From: Hirudo medicinalis
Lineage: Eukaryota > Annelida > Clitellata > Hirudinida > Hirudinidae
Reading direction: 5' to 3'
Assembly: GCA_011800805.1 (NCBI GenBank)
Contig: MPNW01000019.1
Span: 1 to 64,000 of the forward strand
Length of the DNA: 64,000 nucleotides
The number at the start of each line of letters is the position of its first letter. The stretch's first letter is position 1. The notes beneath the pieces were generated by a model. That model was not told where the DNA came from, made no database searches, and saw only the letters and a program-made list of their open reading frames with translations. This document shows positions 47,963-60,630 of the stretch, piece after piece. The position numbers and the translations under genes are program-made.

Positions 47963-49836
47963 GCTCTGGGAAGATGTTATTCTTGAAGATCCTGTTCAGA
48001 GTTTAGTAGTTCGTTGTATGCATCACGAAGACATGCAATACCTAACTCTCGCAATGAAGGAGGACCGTTCACCATCGTCTCCCTATTGCGCAGCTCCAGG
48101 AAATCAATAATAATTCTGCAGTAGGCACATCGCTCTGACGTCACCACCCAGCTGTAAGTCTAAAAATACCTCGAATAAACTCAATGTCTGCAATGGAATA
48201 TTTCCCAGGAATGCGTGTGAAAGCATACCTTAATAATTATTCCCATTCTTTAAGAAAAAAATTTCGCTGTACAAACATGTTTACAAATATTTTCTTCTCA
48301 ATACAAAACACGCCCCTTTCGTTTCTAGCTTCGCGTGGCTGGGATGAAACAGTCCTATTCTATGTATAACGTGCAACCGCATAAAGTACATAACTGAAAT
48401 AATTGGGCCTATGATTCTTTATTGATAGAAGTTCGCACCGCCGTTAACATAAACATCACGTGACTACCTCCAGAGTTAAAAAGTTAATTTGGCAGTCTTA
48501 TTAATGGGTGGACTGGCGTTTGCAGCAGAAGAATGTAAACACATTTTGCACTCGGAGGCATGGAATCCAACTTGTTGCAGGATAATTTTAACTTCCTCGT
48601 TTTGGCGTTTCTTTCTCACAACAAATATTTGTTATGGACATAATGTTGTGGACAGAAACTTCGTTCTGCCATCTCAAAAAAAAAACCCAGTTATAATCCT
48701 AGGTAATTCCTCTTCCTCACTGAATTAGAATTTCCATGTGAGCTGTTTTCATCCATCCTCATTAGGGACCTCTCTTCCTAGTTTTAACTGCGCAAAAAGC
48801 AAGCCTTTAATAATAATGCTAAAAATAGTAATAATGTTACTAAGAATAATCATAATAGTTAATTGACGTCATGGGGAACACACCCTCTTGCGTGACACAT
48901 GGTCTAATGATTCCCTCAACCCACAACTAGGACGACCAATTAATGCAGTTGTCAAATAATTTATGTCTTGACCTTGCCAGTACTCCAAAGGTTAATCACT
49001 CGTGGCAGGAATTTTCTTATTCAAGAATTTTCTTTCGATGAACACAGTCTGTTTCAAATAAATCTTAATTTAAACCAGAACACCAAAACAATGTAACCCG
49101 ACTTGCTCCAATAATCTTGGTAAAATAGAATTAAAGCTAATCTAATTACGCTTAATGGAATTTTATTTCTTCTTAAATTTAACTCAGTTTTTAAACCTTG
49201 AGAATCAGCAGGGCAATTGCGTTGAAATTACTCAACAAATTGCCACCCTGCAAATAGTTTTGCAATGACGTCTCATGAAAATGCAGTTAAAAAAGCTTTT
49301 TTTTAGTAAACAAATGCAAATACCTCCCAGATGAGGCTGTGCTGATGTTGTCTTCTGGAATTGGTGATGATTAATGTCGTTAGATTGAAAACTCAAAAGT
49401 CATCGGCTTTGATTCTCAAGTGTTTTTTATTCAACGAATGTCGGGCATGATAGGAATGTCACTAACGAACTTCTCACATAAAGTCTCTTGTGTGAGAAGT
49501 GCAAGTTATTCTTAATTATTTTAAATTCTAGTCCTTCCTAGTACAGAAATCTTGAATTTCCATCTTAAGGAGGAAAAATAATAAACATCAACTTAGTGAC
49601 TGATTGCTTTCACTCATTTAATTGTCCTCTCACTCCTCCATCATCATCTCACTTTTCTCAAACAACTTACAATGCGTTGGTTGCAACCTCCGACATTACT
49701 TAAAATGGATCAGCATTCAATTGCATGCAGTCAATAAAGTCCTGCTTTCAAAAAACATAGGTGCCTGGGTAAATTTGAATAAATACAAAGGCGAAGTTCT
49801 CTTGAATCGTTTGAAGAGCGAACAACTACGAAAGAA
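47963..49836. other. Divergent intergenic region, MFSD6 to Ig-domain gene
   Basis: Holds the CRE and a TCACGTGA E-box near 48459. An acceptor-like CTTCCCAG sits just before the MFSD6 ATG, suggesting a 5' untranslated exon further out. No coding region recognised. Confidence 0.5.
48136..48143. promoter_or_regulatory. Consensus CRE palindrome upstream of MFSD6
   Basis: Perfect TGACGTCA, 174 bases upstream of the MFSD6 ATG. CREB/ATF binding is known for this sequence; use here is inference. Confidence 0.4.
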
Positions 49837-50860
49837 ATGAAATCGATTGTTTTTGCCTTCCTGGTGATGCTGCTTCAGCACCACAAATTTGAAGCTGAAG
49901 GCGCTCCGAAGATCATGAACTTTGATTTTTATGTTCCTCAAAGATCACCTCAGCAGACAAAGAACAACGACTTTTCGCAATTCTTGGTCGTGGAAACATC
50001 AAAGAAGGTCGACATGAAATGCCGCGAAGGAGACACTCAAAGTTATTGGACCGCGAAGAAGACCCAGGAAAAAGTCGTTGCGCCTTTCATCGCCCAACAA
50101 TCGAGTGCTGGTGAGTACGAATGTCCTGTCAGAAGGTACCAGCTGATTGTTGCGGAGCCGATGCAGTTTTTTGTCACTTCAAGCACTGACATCGACGACA
50201 ACATTAAACTTTACTGCGGTATGACTGTGTACACCGATCAGAAGAACCTCCTCTTGAGCATGGAAATCCTTGACTACGAGAATCAAGTCATTGGAAAGCT
50301 GTCCCTCTTCACACAAGAAGAATCTTCCAAAGTTCGATTGGACATCGACACTAAAAAAAAACAGAAAGAAATTTTATTTGCCTCACCTCAGACCAACTCC
50401 TTCTCATGCGTTCTCAAAATTTCCGATCCCCGTCAGGTCCGACCAATTTCTGAAACTCGAAAATCCCTGGCTGTCAAACTCTACTCCCCCCTCAAAAACG
50501 TTCGTCCAAATGTCACAAGGGTGTCAATTGGTCAGACGGTTCAATGCCTTTCCGACAGCGTGCCTCCTGCCCACCGCTACGAATGGAAGATTTACGATGG
50601 TCACAAGGAAAATAAATTTCAGAAAGAATTCTACATCTCTTCAGGTCACATTTTGAAAGTCTTCGAACAGGGGAATCACACTTCGTTTGTACGGCCTCAA
50701 TCTTATGGGCGGAAAAGAATACAGCCTCTCGTGGGTGGGTAGTTTGCAGGTTGTTGGGGAGAGAAAAGTCGAAGCGAGGAGCATCGGGAAGTGGGTGGTA
50801 GGAGGAACAGTTGTTACTGTCGTCATGCTGGTGGCAGTCGTTTCCTATGCCAGAAGATGA
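49837..50860 (+). pseudogene. Immunoglobulin-domain type I membrane protein, frame broken twice
   Basis: Single exon. A signal peptide (MKSIVFAFLVMLLQ...) is followed by three Ig-like regions. Region 1 has KCREGD, W and GEYEC; region 2 has KLYCG and FSCVL; region 3 has VQCLSD and YEWKIYDG. The first frame stops at 50742, where region 3 should supply its second cysteine. Reading on, the next frame gives VCTAS and the third gives NLMGGKEYSLSW, then a 20-residue membrane segment (VVGGTVVTVVMLVAVVSYA) and a short basic tail ending at 50860. The shifts fit single-base losses near 50684 and near 50701, about 20 bases apart. Because domain logic continues past both, this is either a very recent pseudogene, an allele, or two consensus errors. 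Likely an adhesion or recognition protein; family not identified. Confidence 0.7.
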
Positions 50861-53706
50861 ACACGGTTGAAGTCTCACGTGTACAGTGATATGTTCGAAT
50901 ATTTTATTTAAATTATTTAATTTATATCTGCCGCTTAACAAATTTATTTAGAGAACAAATACAATTTTTCGAGAGTATTCGCGCATGAAAGATTTGATTT
51001 TTATAGAACAACTTGAGACTTCTATGACAATGGATTGAATGACTTCATTTTAAGTCGCATAAATTTCAAGTTTTCATTTTCCATGTTTTCCGGTGTTCGT
51101 GTTTGTTCAGCTCAGAATAAATTGTCTTTATTTTAACACGAATAACCGACTGTTATTCAAGATTTAGTCAGAATAAAGTTCTTCTTAAATTTGGAAATTT
51201 TGGTTTTTTCAAGGCGCATGCTTATTATCTGCTGTGAAGCTGCAGAATGTACTAAAAAATGCTAAGTTGATGAGAGCCTGGGGTGTTTAATCGCCCAGAA
51301 ATAAATGCCCAATGATTATCGGTATCCCACGGTTGAAATTTTTAAACTATTTTTATGTTGCAAATATTATTATGCGGTCATTAATGCATGTTGGCTGACT
51401 TACGTTCCTGCATGCGGCGGTAATAGCAACGGTCGTAAGTGCGTAATCCAGTCTGCACCGCCAGGGGGCGCCATCGATGAGTGGGGCTATATAAATGGTA
51501 GAGCGATTAAAAAGTGCTCTTTTCCGATTCTTCAAGTTATGCTGAGGATACTAATAAAATACTACTACAAAAAGTGATTTCATATCCTATTCGATTACAC
51601 GCAAAAAAATTGGCTAAATACAAATACAAGTAAACAATATAAATTAAAAACATTAAAAATATTAAATTCAATACAAGCATTAAATCTTATTGTCAACTGA
51701 AATGATAAAAATATTTTAATATTATTATTATAAAATTCTTACGTCCCAGAAAAATTCATGCAGTTGCTTTTCTTAATTTGCAGAAAAATATGTTACAAAA
51801 TGTGGACTTGACCAAATATTTTCGTGTGAAAGTGTTAAGATTGAATGGCCGATACACGAAAGGTCGCTTTTTTTTTTAATTGCATACCATCAGAACAGCG
51901 ACTCTCCCAATGACGTTGCACACTTGTTATTGATCACAGGTTCGACTTTGACATCTTGAACGTTGGACATTGCAGAAATTGTAAAACTCATGTTTTTAAA
52001 CAAAATGATTTCTTTATAAATATTGAGTGAGGTTGTCTATATGTATCAATAATTTTCGTAAGAATGCTCGAAAATATTCCCTGAAGTCTTTGAGTGGTTA
52101 ACTGAAAATCGTGAGAAAGTCAACACGTTCGTAATAATTTTGTTGTTGTTCTCTGACAACCAACAACATTTTTTACTTTTACCAAGAACCGATCTTTAAA
52201 AAGTACTTTGTGCACAATACCTTCGTAATCATTGATGATCCTCAAATATTACAAAGTAATGTTGAGTATCGGGTGATATTAACTTGCTTGAAAAAGTTCC
52301 AGGGGCTCAACATCACAACAAAATTCATAGCATTGACCTATGGCGAGTTCAAAGGATTAATGATGACTTTAAAAATGTACACATTAGAGGAGACCAATGA
52401 CTGTTACGTCACAATGACTTTAGAGACTTACATTTTTACTCCTCAGCCTGGTCAAAGACGAGGGTTCGAGATGGCTCTAGTACAAATTCTTCAAGTGGCC
52501 AATACAAAGCCGGAAACAAATATTTTATGGTAATGGTAATAAATGACCATCAATCAGCTAAATTAAAAAACTGAGCTCATTTAAAACAGCAGAAGAGGTC
52601 ATTAAGAGTTGTGCAAAAGATTTAAATTCAACTTTATTAAGTTTAAAAAGCGAGAGGAATATTTGAATTAATCAGAAAAAGAAAGTGGTTCATCGGTTTT
52701 TTAAGCATAATTGTCATATTGACGTTGGAATTTCATAGCGAAAGATAATTTAAAAAGAATATCATCAGCAAATAATCTTAGGTAATAAGGCTACTTTTAA
52801 AGAAAATCATAATAAACAAGACTATTGATTATTTATAATTCATGCTTAAATCAATTGAGATTAACTCGTATTTTAAATTAATCCCATGAAATTGACGGGA
52901 ACCATTACAAAGTGGAAGTGAGAATTAGGACATGATCGATAGGAGGAACGATCATGGTGCTGGTATGACAAACGTTTGGCACATGTAATCTGCACTTTCA
53001 CAGGATCATGAGCTCATAAATCAGTCTCACGAAGTTTTAATTCGATTCTCTTAGTCTGGTTATTAAGTGGATGCTATCAAATAAATTAACCCTTAATTCG
53101 AACTGGATAACTTTCAAGTTCCCGCTGTCGATGTCGGCAGTAGTCGAATGGTGTCATCAAAGTGACCTCTTGAGGCTGCAATTTGTATTGATTCCAACCG
53201 TTTGAAGCATTATTGCAAAACCGAACTCGGTCCGAGACGTTATATTAATTATTTCGTACTTTTTGTAGCTCACTTATTCATCAGTTAAGCTGCCACCCTG
53301 TTTACAAAAATTATTAAGCTTATTTCAGTACATAAATCACAGAGTATATAGGTATATTTCAATCCAATTATTTAGAAGCAGTCCTAATCTAATCCGACTA
53401 CTGTAGTTGCGCAAATATTCCCCACTGTCAACAGACTTGACGTATTAGTCTCGGTTGCAAATTATGTAGCTATTGAAGCAAAACTCCACAAAATGTTCCA
53501 GCTGAGATATCACTCGCCTTCTTAAACAATTAAACAAACACCTTTCATTAGCTGAGAGATAGAGCTGAAACTCAGTCAATGTTCTATATTCCATATTCTT
53601 ACCTTATCCTAACAGGTTGATTTTTATGTCTCAAAACTCTCAGACAATTTTCAGAACATTATTTCGAAAACCCTTGTGTTGTTTCAATTGCCAAAATCGA
53701 TTTAAT
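50861..53706. other. Intergenic region between Ig-domain gene and KTI12
   Basis: Contains the inverted repeat copy and AT-rich sequence. A 107-codon frame at 52210-52533 lacks an ATG start and any family signature, so it is not called. Confidence 0.5.
51395..51545 (-). repeat. Interspersed repeat family, copy 3 (inverted)
   Basis: The reverse complement reads GCACTTTTTAATCGCTCTACC, then ATTTATATAGC, GGCGGTGCAGACTGGATTACG and GTCAGCCAACATGC, matching copy 2 closely. AATAAA signals of the Ig gene lie before it at about 51116 and 51170. Confidence 0.7.
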
Positions 53707-55635
53707 TCACATTCTGTTAATGTAGTCAACAAACATATCAGCAATCTTTGATGATTCATTCAAGGTTCTTGATCTTGTAAAAGTAACAAACTGTCTTCTC
53801 AGCTTCTGCAATTCCAGTGAACTAAATGGCTTCAAATAATTGACCTGCTCAGAATCAATTAAGAATATTTCATAACAGGTCATTGTGATGTAAAACAAGA
53901 TTTAAAATAACTTTTTCATTTGATAGGGAAATTGTTAGCTTGTCACCAGGGATGCTATTCTTTTGAGCCTCCATGATTTCCTTTAAAATAATTCCAACAT
54001 TACATAACATAACATAATATTACATAACATTAATTTGTAGTGGTTTAAGTAGATTAATGTCCGTACGATAAACCTATTTAATCCAAATTTCAATAGTCCT
54101 ATTTTAAATAGTTCCATCAAATCTGAATATTTTGTCTCCTCATCAAGCTTGTTCCACAGATTAACTACTCTCTTGCTGAAGTAATTATTCTTCAGAGCAC
54201 TCGCTGTTTTCCTGTATAATTTATATCCATGTCCTTTTGGTGGCATCAAAGAAATGTTCAGGCAGTAAATCTTCTCTTCCTGTTAATATCTTGAACATTT
54301 CTATGAGATCACTTCTGCTTCTCATTATTTCTAGGTTTGTTAAGTTGCACCTTCTTAATCTCTCCTCATAACTCAAACCTCGCAGACCTTGATGATTGCG
54401 TCCGAAGTTTTGATATCCTTGTTTAAGCGGGTGCCCATACTTGTATGTAGTACTCCAGATGGGGAGTAGATGCTCAAGTTGATGTAACATTTTCCTTAAT
54501 TTATCAATGACCATGCATCTCAACATCTACAGCTCTTAACTAAAATTAATATTAAATTAATAGTGATTGTCTAAAATCAAGAAAATTATATCAAATATAA
54601 ATTGACCTTCACGACTGATTGAGTTATCCTATCCAACTCATGAAGAAAATTAGTGGCTGCAAGTGGTTGCTGAAAAATGTAATCAATTTAATGAAAGTCA
54701 CAAACACGAAGCATGAGAAGATCTTACTGGCAAAGTAGAATTATTTGGTGGAGGTGGTTTTTTGAGCATCAGAGAGTCATGAATAGAATCAAGAGGCAGC
54801 TCATCCTCGGGATGAACAACAAATAGAGGACTGTCCCATCGATTGCGAGAGTCAGGGGATTCAAATCTCATCACAAGTCCATCAAATCTACCAGCCAATA
54901 AGTCGGCTTATGCAAATGAATTTGTCATATTACAATAATAACTTACACACTGTCTTCATATCTCTCCAAACTTAACCTTGCTAAATTCATATCCTTTGCT
55001 TTATCAACATTAATATCACAATGAACCTAGAACAGTTTCGTAATTAATTAGTTTATATTCAAACTTCTTGTTTAAAATTCAATCTTACCACACATTGGGT
55101 TGTCTGGGCAGATTTGCTAATGCAATACAATTCATACCTATAACCTTAATTTTTATTTAATACTGCTATTAGTATTTCAAGAAATTGTGGTCAATAATTT
55201 TGTTCATGAATTTATTACTGAAAAATAATTAATACTAACCTTTAATGTAATTTGGTGAGTCAATTATCAAAACCTCATTTTTGTTAATGTGCCTATTATT
55301 AATGTGCAATTATTTTTATATCCATATTAAGCAAAATTACTCTCTAAAGTAAATGTATTGTAAAACCTCTGTACTTCTGATTTCAAAAAACTCCTAACTT
55401 CTTTCTCCTTGGTAGAATCTTATAATGAAATATTGTTAAGCTTTAAAATATTTATAGCATAAAAATAAACAGTGACCTTACTGTTAAAAATCTCATTCTT
55501 TTGAAATGATGGTAGTTTATGCTCGGAAACAACACATGTTTTGATATTTTTGCAGTTCTCAAAGAAATCAACCAAGCTATTGGTACGACTCGTTTTTCCT
55601 GAGGAAGGTAAGCCACAAATTATTATGAGTGGCAT
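53707..55635 (-). CDS. KTI12: KTI12, Elongator-associated P-loop protein
   Basis: P-loop ATPase/kinase-like protein that works with Elongator in tRNA wobble-uridine modification. Exons: 55482-55635, 55367-55418, 55240-55292, 55089-55144, 54947-55026, 54728-54887, 54607-54669, 53912-53980, 53707-53844, all in phase, 274 aa. Walker A GLPSSGKT is at residues 8-15. Later family blocks are DSPNYIKG, YRYELYC, RFESPDSRNRWDSPLF, FLHELDRIT, MEAQKNSIPGD and LRRQFVTFTR. It is shorter than human KTI12 (about 354) because the acidic middle linker is nearly absent. Intron 7 (53981-54606) carries a LINE fragment in the same orientation. Divergence from the next gene leaves about 2 kb on the 5' side. Confidence 0.93.
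53983..54530 (-). mobile_element. Truncated LINE, 3' end of reverse-transcriptase ORF
   Basis: Two frames, 54221-54526 and 53983-54249, carry GLSYEERLRRCNLTNLE, then RSRSDLIEMFKILTG, and GHGYKLYRKT followed by FSKRVVNLWNKL. These blocks are typical of the C-terminal region of jockey/CR1/L2-type ORF2 proteins. A frameshift separates them near 54240. The 3' side ends in an ACATTACATAAC-type repeat (about 53998-54035), as LINE tails often do. It is a 5'-truncated insertion in KTI12 intron 7. Confidence 0.8.
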
Positions 55636-57700
55636 ATCTCTCGAAGGTTACAACTTCGCTTGATCCTCGCACCGCACGCCGAAAAACTTTGTTTATATTT
55701 ATGTTTAGTGTAAGATTAGCTGAAAATATCTAAAAGTTTCACTTTAAATGATTTTTAATTTATATTTTGACTTTGAAATAATAAAAATTTGATAAATATT
55801 AATTTGTTTAATTTATAGGTGAAAAAAAATTAATTTAAAAGTTTTAAAAGAATATGATCTAGGCAAGCGATTGTTCCAATTTAAGCAGCGAAAAAAGATT
55901 AATTCAAATTAATTAGGTGAGTGAATAAATTTATTTTTTTGTGCATTAATAACATACCCTTAGAGATATGGCTAGGTTCAGATCAATTATCCTATAGATC
56001 TGGCTACCATCACATAGCGTCCGTTTTGCTATGTCCCCCGGCGGAGAATATTGGTGTAAAACTAATTTTTTGGCAATAGGGTTAGTCTCGGCTGGTCTGG
56101 GATCCAGGAACACACGCATTCTCGTCTTGTGTGGCCTGCCATTGCCAGGCTATTGTATCGTTACTTGCCACGTTTGATACACCAGTTGTTCTCTGATAGG
56201 CAAATTAAATTCTCGATTAAATTACTCCAGGCTTTCAACTTAAGCTGCCCTGCTGGACCTAAGAATCCGCGTTACATATTGTTTATGGTATGTTCACCAC
56301 AAAGCGTTATTGATAACCAAAAAGTTATTGATAGCGATGTAATATTCTCCACAATCCTATCTAGAATGGACTTATACAAGCCCTTTTGTATAGGTTAACT
56401 TGGGACCAGAAAGAAATCAATAATTCTCAAACTATCATTTGAAACCTCAAACCAAAAGTGCTGTCAGCATCAGTGATTTAACTTTATCACATAAAACGAT
56501 ATTTAATGCCGTCAGTAAACATTTACTGGACTCACAAGACCAATGTAACATAAATCTTAGATATCTCAAATAATTAAGTTTCCTGTTTGAAAATTTAAAA
56601 ATTGCAATTACTTCAAGAAACCTGTCTTAAAATTACTTCAGAATAACATATCTTATAACACATGAGTCTAAATGACATCTCAGCCCACTAAGGTGTTCAA
56701 GAAAGGCAATGGAACTCTTAATGCCAGATCCAACACTTTGACCAGGCATCCATGAATTAATGTGCAATGTTTATAATAACACTATCTAAGAAATTGGTTA
56801 TTGTTTGAGTCTGCCTTAGCCAAAGGTAGAAACTATTGAATGAAAACAGTTAGGTGAGAAAACACAAATCTTGTAATGAAATATTGCTCATTTATGAGAC
56901 AAAGTTCATCATTCTTTGATTCATAACTCCCTAATTTCATCATCACCACACAGCAAACAACATTAACATCTGTCCATTGGTTTGAGCTGAAATAATTAAA
57001 ACAATAAAATGTAAATAAGATGGAATATACTCCAGGAAATCAATCAATTAATGGAATATACTCCAGGTAATCACCCAATTATCATACACTGAGATTTCCA
57101 GTTGTGAACCAACTGTTAGTGAGTAGTTATATATATATATATATACATATACATACACTTATTCATTATAAGCATCTGATCTTTTTTATCACAGCTTTGA
57201 TAACAAAATCATATTATATTTAATAATCATTATACAACAAATTTAGAACATCAATAACTATTGTTGATATCTAATCTTTTAACAATCCCCCGTTAACAAC
57301 ATCCTTTCAAGCGTTCATCTAGACAATTATAAAAAGAATATTTTCAATGAATGCTTAAAAATTCTAGTTCAGCTCTAATTCTATTCCATCAGAATATACA
57401 TTAATAAACATTAACGTTACAAAAAACATTAGAATTTAACACCTGGTTTACAAATTACAAATTATTTAATGGTTAAACAGGAAAGCAAAGGTTAGATGTT
57501 CAAATAATTTTATTGAAAAATAAGGTTGTTATGTCCATGTCATGCTTCTGCATTGCATTTAATTTTAGTCCTAAAAGTGTAATTGTGCAATATTTACAAA
57601 CTGTCAAATCATGAAACAACCTATAAATACAATTAAATTGAAACATAACAATTTAATCATCCACTTATAAATTCAGTAAATTATAATTACTTAAAGCACT
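55636..57700. other. Intergenic region, KTI12 to UBE2G1
   Basis: AT-rich, with an (AT)n microsatellite at about 57130-57157. The 89-codon frame at 56129-56398 is not recognisable. No gene supported. Confidence 0.6.
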
Positions 57701-58803
57701 TTAATCCCAGGCAGCTTCTTGACTCTTCTTCACACAGTTTGCCACTTTTTTCCTAAATTCTTCCCGAGAATCCCTCCATTCTTTCTGAAGAATGTGAAAC
57801 AATTTCCAGTTTATATAAAGTTGGATTGAGCAGTTTGCTTAGTATATATTGAGTGATGTTGAAACAGATCATCTGATTATGGTAAATCTATAAGAGCTTA
57901 ATTTAAAAAAACAATATTGGTGATGCCATAAAGCATATAATAGCCTATCATCGTAAAAGTTCCATCCGTGTATTACATCAAGTTCAAGAAAACAATACTT
58001 ACGGCCGCATCAAGGTTGGCAGGAGACTCTTCATTTGGATCAGCCAGCATGGAGATAACACTAACCATGATGGTTTCAACAGTATGGATAGGCAACCACC
58101 TCTCCTCCGGCCTCTCATAACCAAATTTGTCCTCACCAGGATCATGAAGGATTGATATACAAACATCTCCATTTTTTGCAACTGTTAAGTAAAAATTAAA
58201 TTGCTTTAACTCTATTAGTTTAACAATTAATAAACTTAAATATTGTATAACTTTGCAAGTGATGTAACACAAATTATTAATTATATACATACTGTTGGGA
58301 TGCCAAATGTCTGAAATGAACTTCATGGTAGGAGGTTTCTGTGGATAATCTGCTGGGAAGGTGAGATGAGCTTTGAAGAAACCTCCTTCACTGAAATAAG
58401 TGAGAACTTAAGTGTTAGTTTGCTGTCAGTGGGCAGGTATTTCCTTAAAAAAAAAGACATACTAATATGTGTCTGGAGGACCAATTATTAAAACTTCCCA
58501 TTTGTAGATATCATTGTCATCGATTAAACCAGCCGAAAACCCTTCTACTGGATGTTTATTCAACTCTGGAAATCAAGCAACATACAGTCTCGAGTTAATT
58601 TCAAATTAATTAATGCCTAGTAAAGTTCATATGCATATGCAAATAGAATATAATCTTGCCATAATAATTTCCCAAAAATAATTTGCCAACATCCAAATTA
58701 TATGTGCACGCTCGAGACAAAGTTCAACTATTTGTTTAAATCGCATTCAAAACTAACCAGTAAGCTGACGACGCAAAAGGAGAGCACTTTGTGATATACT
58801 CAT
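57701..58803 (-). CDS. UBE2G1: Ubiquitin-conjugating enzyme E2 G1
   Basis: E2 enzyme that carries ubiquitin as a thioester and passes it to substrates with an E3. Exons: 58758-58803, 58463-58565, 58293-58390, 58003-58181, 57701-57784, in phase, 169 aa (human about 170). The catalytic segment is HPN (80-82) and NGDVC with Cys90, followed by ISILHDPGEDKFGYERPEERW. This is the G-type acidic insertion after the active site that marks UBE2G/CDC34-related E2s. WLPIHTVETIMVSVISMLA and SPANLDAA match UBE2G1 nearly residue for residue. The N terminus MSISQSALLLRRQL is family-like. No oddities. Confidence 0.96.
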
Positions 58804-59629
58804 GTTGTTTCGTATCAAATGTTGCGCAATTTTAAAACTTTGCTGTTTTTAGTTTTAAACCCGATCCCTCGCCGCACCAACGATAAGATTTTAAGAACAA
58901 TCGCGCATGCGACATGAAAAAAGATTTAAAAGTGCATTTATGAGTTTTAAAAAAGATATAATTTTAAGAAAAATATATTTTTACAACAAATATTTCAAAT
59001 GTATACTATTGATTACAATGTATTTAAGCTATGTATTTAAACAGAAATCAGAATAATTTTTACGTAAGTTTATAATTTGAGATAAAGTTTATTCAACACT
59101 CTGAAAATCGCTATTTTATCACAAGTTTTTAGATTTGTCATTAGTTGATTGTCTTAAGTTCACTTATTAAACAAATTCATCTAAAATATAGATAGTGTTT
59201 GAAAAACTTTGACTTTATTTATTTGGTTAAAACATTGCAATGTATTAATTATTTTCACGACTCCAAGACTTAAGATTATATTTAGAGCTCCAACAGGACC
59301 TTAACGTTTAACGTTTCAACTGGGAAGTCGAGTATACCCTGCGAACGACAGGATTGAGGACACATTTTGTCTCCTTGGTGCTGGGTAAACGCACTGAGCA
59401 TGTGCAATTACTTTGAGATTTGCTGCTCACCAAAATCAGGAGTGCAACAATATACTCAAAAAAAGGGGGTGGGGGTAAGCAGAGGCTTAGGGAGAAAACG
59501 GAGAAAACCAACAATAACGCTAACGATTCAGAGTTTGATTAGAGTGGCATACATTCAAACAAAACTTCAAGACCACTTAATAAAGAGGATGGCTTTTTCT
59601 GAAGAGGAAAGTTTGAGCACGAGTTGAAA

Positions 59630-60630
59630 CCTTGCTGGCTTTCAATTGGAGACGACTGCTGAACATCCAGTCATTGATGGCGTCCATGCAGTTTGAAATC
59701 CTGACAGCCATTCGATATGGTCTGGCAGGTAGTGATCATAGACCTGCGTGTCATCAGCGTACATATTGCATTGGAGTCCATGCGCCCGAAAGACGCTCTC
59801 AAGTTCAGACGTGTACATCATGAAAAGGTGTGGGCCCAGAACGGATCCTTGGGGGTACTCTGCATGTTATAGAGGTAGAGGACGATGCTAGTTCACCATA
59901 ACCGACCGAGAAGGAACGGTCGGCTAGGTACGACCGAAACCATGCAAGGGCATAACCCATGAAGCCGAACGACGTTTCTAGTTGTCCTAGAAAAATGCCA
60001 CGATCGCACGTGTCCAAAAGCTGCAGATAAGTCGAGAAGAACAAGCAGCGACATCTGACCGGCACCAGCGGCTCTTAGGAGATCCGACGACGCACGTAGA
60101 ACAGCAGTTTCGGTGGAATGATGTTGATGGTAGGCGGACTGATATCCAGGAAGGAGGTTATGAAGATTCGGATGACCCATAACCCTACCGAGCACGTTCC
60201 ATAGACTTTGAGAAGACAGAGAAATTGTTGTGGGTGCACTGGACTATCTATGCTAATGTAGGAGCTAGGAGCGGCAACTTCCCTTTTGTTCGTTCTAGTC
60301 CTAGTTGTGTGTTAGGTAGTGTGGATTCGTTGGCGAATAAAGTAGTGTCTTGGTTTAATCGACTAACTGCGAGTTACAACAGAAATTAGAGATTGGTTGG
60401 TAGGAACAAACACCGGATGGATCGAGGGTGGATTTCTTGATTAAATGAATGACATAGCATGATTTGAAGACTTCTTTTTTGAAGACTACTTTTCCGAGGA
60501 GGATTGACTTGCTGAAGACAAGAATTCTTTGCAAGAATAGCTGCTATGAGGGAGGACATTTTCTTGAGGAGCCAGGTTAGCATAGGGTTAAACAAGCACT
60601 ATTTGCTTGGAAGAGATTGAATCAGTTTCA
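59630..60630 (-). mobile_element. LINE reverse-transcriptase relic (CR1/L2-like)
   Basis: Antisense blocks in order from 60630 down: LIQSLPSK(stop)C, TWLLKKMSS, SYQPISNF, then a solo LTR (60226-60381), GYQSAYHQHHSTETAVL, LLVLLDLSAAF, FRSYLADRSFSV, and the catalytic YADDTQVYD (near 59750). Several frameshifts and an in-frame stop show it is dead. The block order is that of a reverse-transcriptase palm. Only part of ORF2 remains. Confidence 0.88.
60226..60381. mobile_element. Solo LTR (156 bp) with 5-bp target duplication
   Basis: Begins TGTTGTGG and ends TTACAACA, giving 6-bp terminal inverted repeats TGTTGT/ACAACA. It is flanked by GAAAT at 60221-60225 and again at 60382-60386. An AATAAA lies near 60338, as expected at the R/U5 part of an LTR. 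It interrupts the LINE between SYQPISNF and the next conserved block, so it landed after the LINE. It is very short for an LTR; a TRIM-type element is possible. Confidence 0.82.

Noticed and set aside
52210..52533. 107-codon frame
   Set aside because: Starts with TTG, no family resemblance, AT-rich surroundings.
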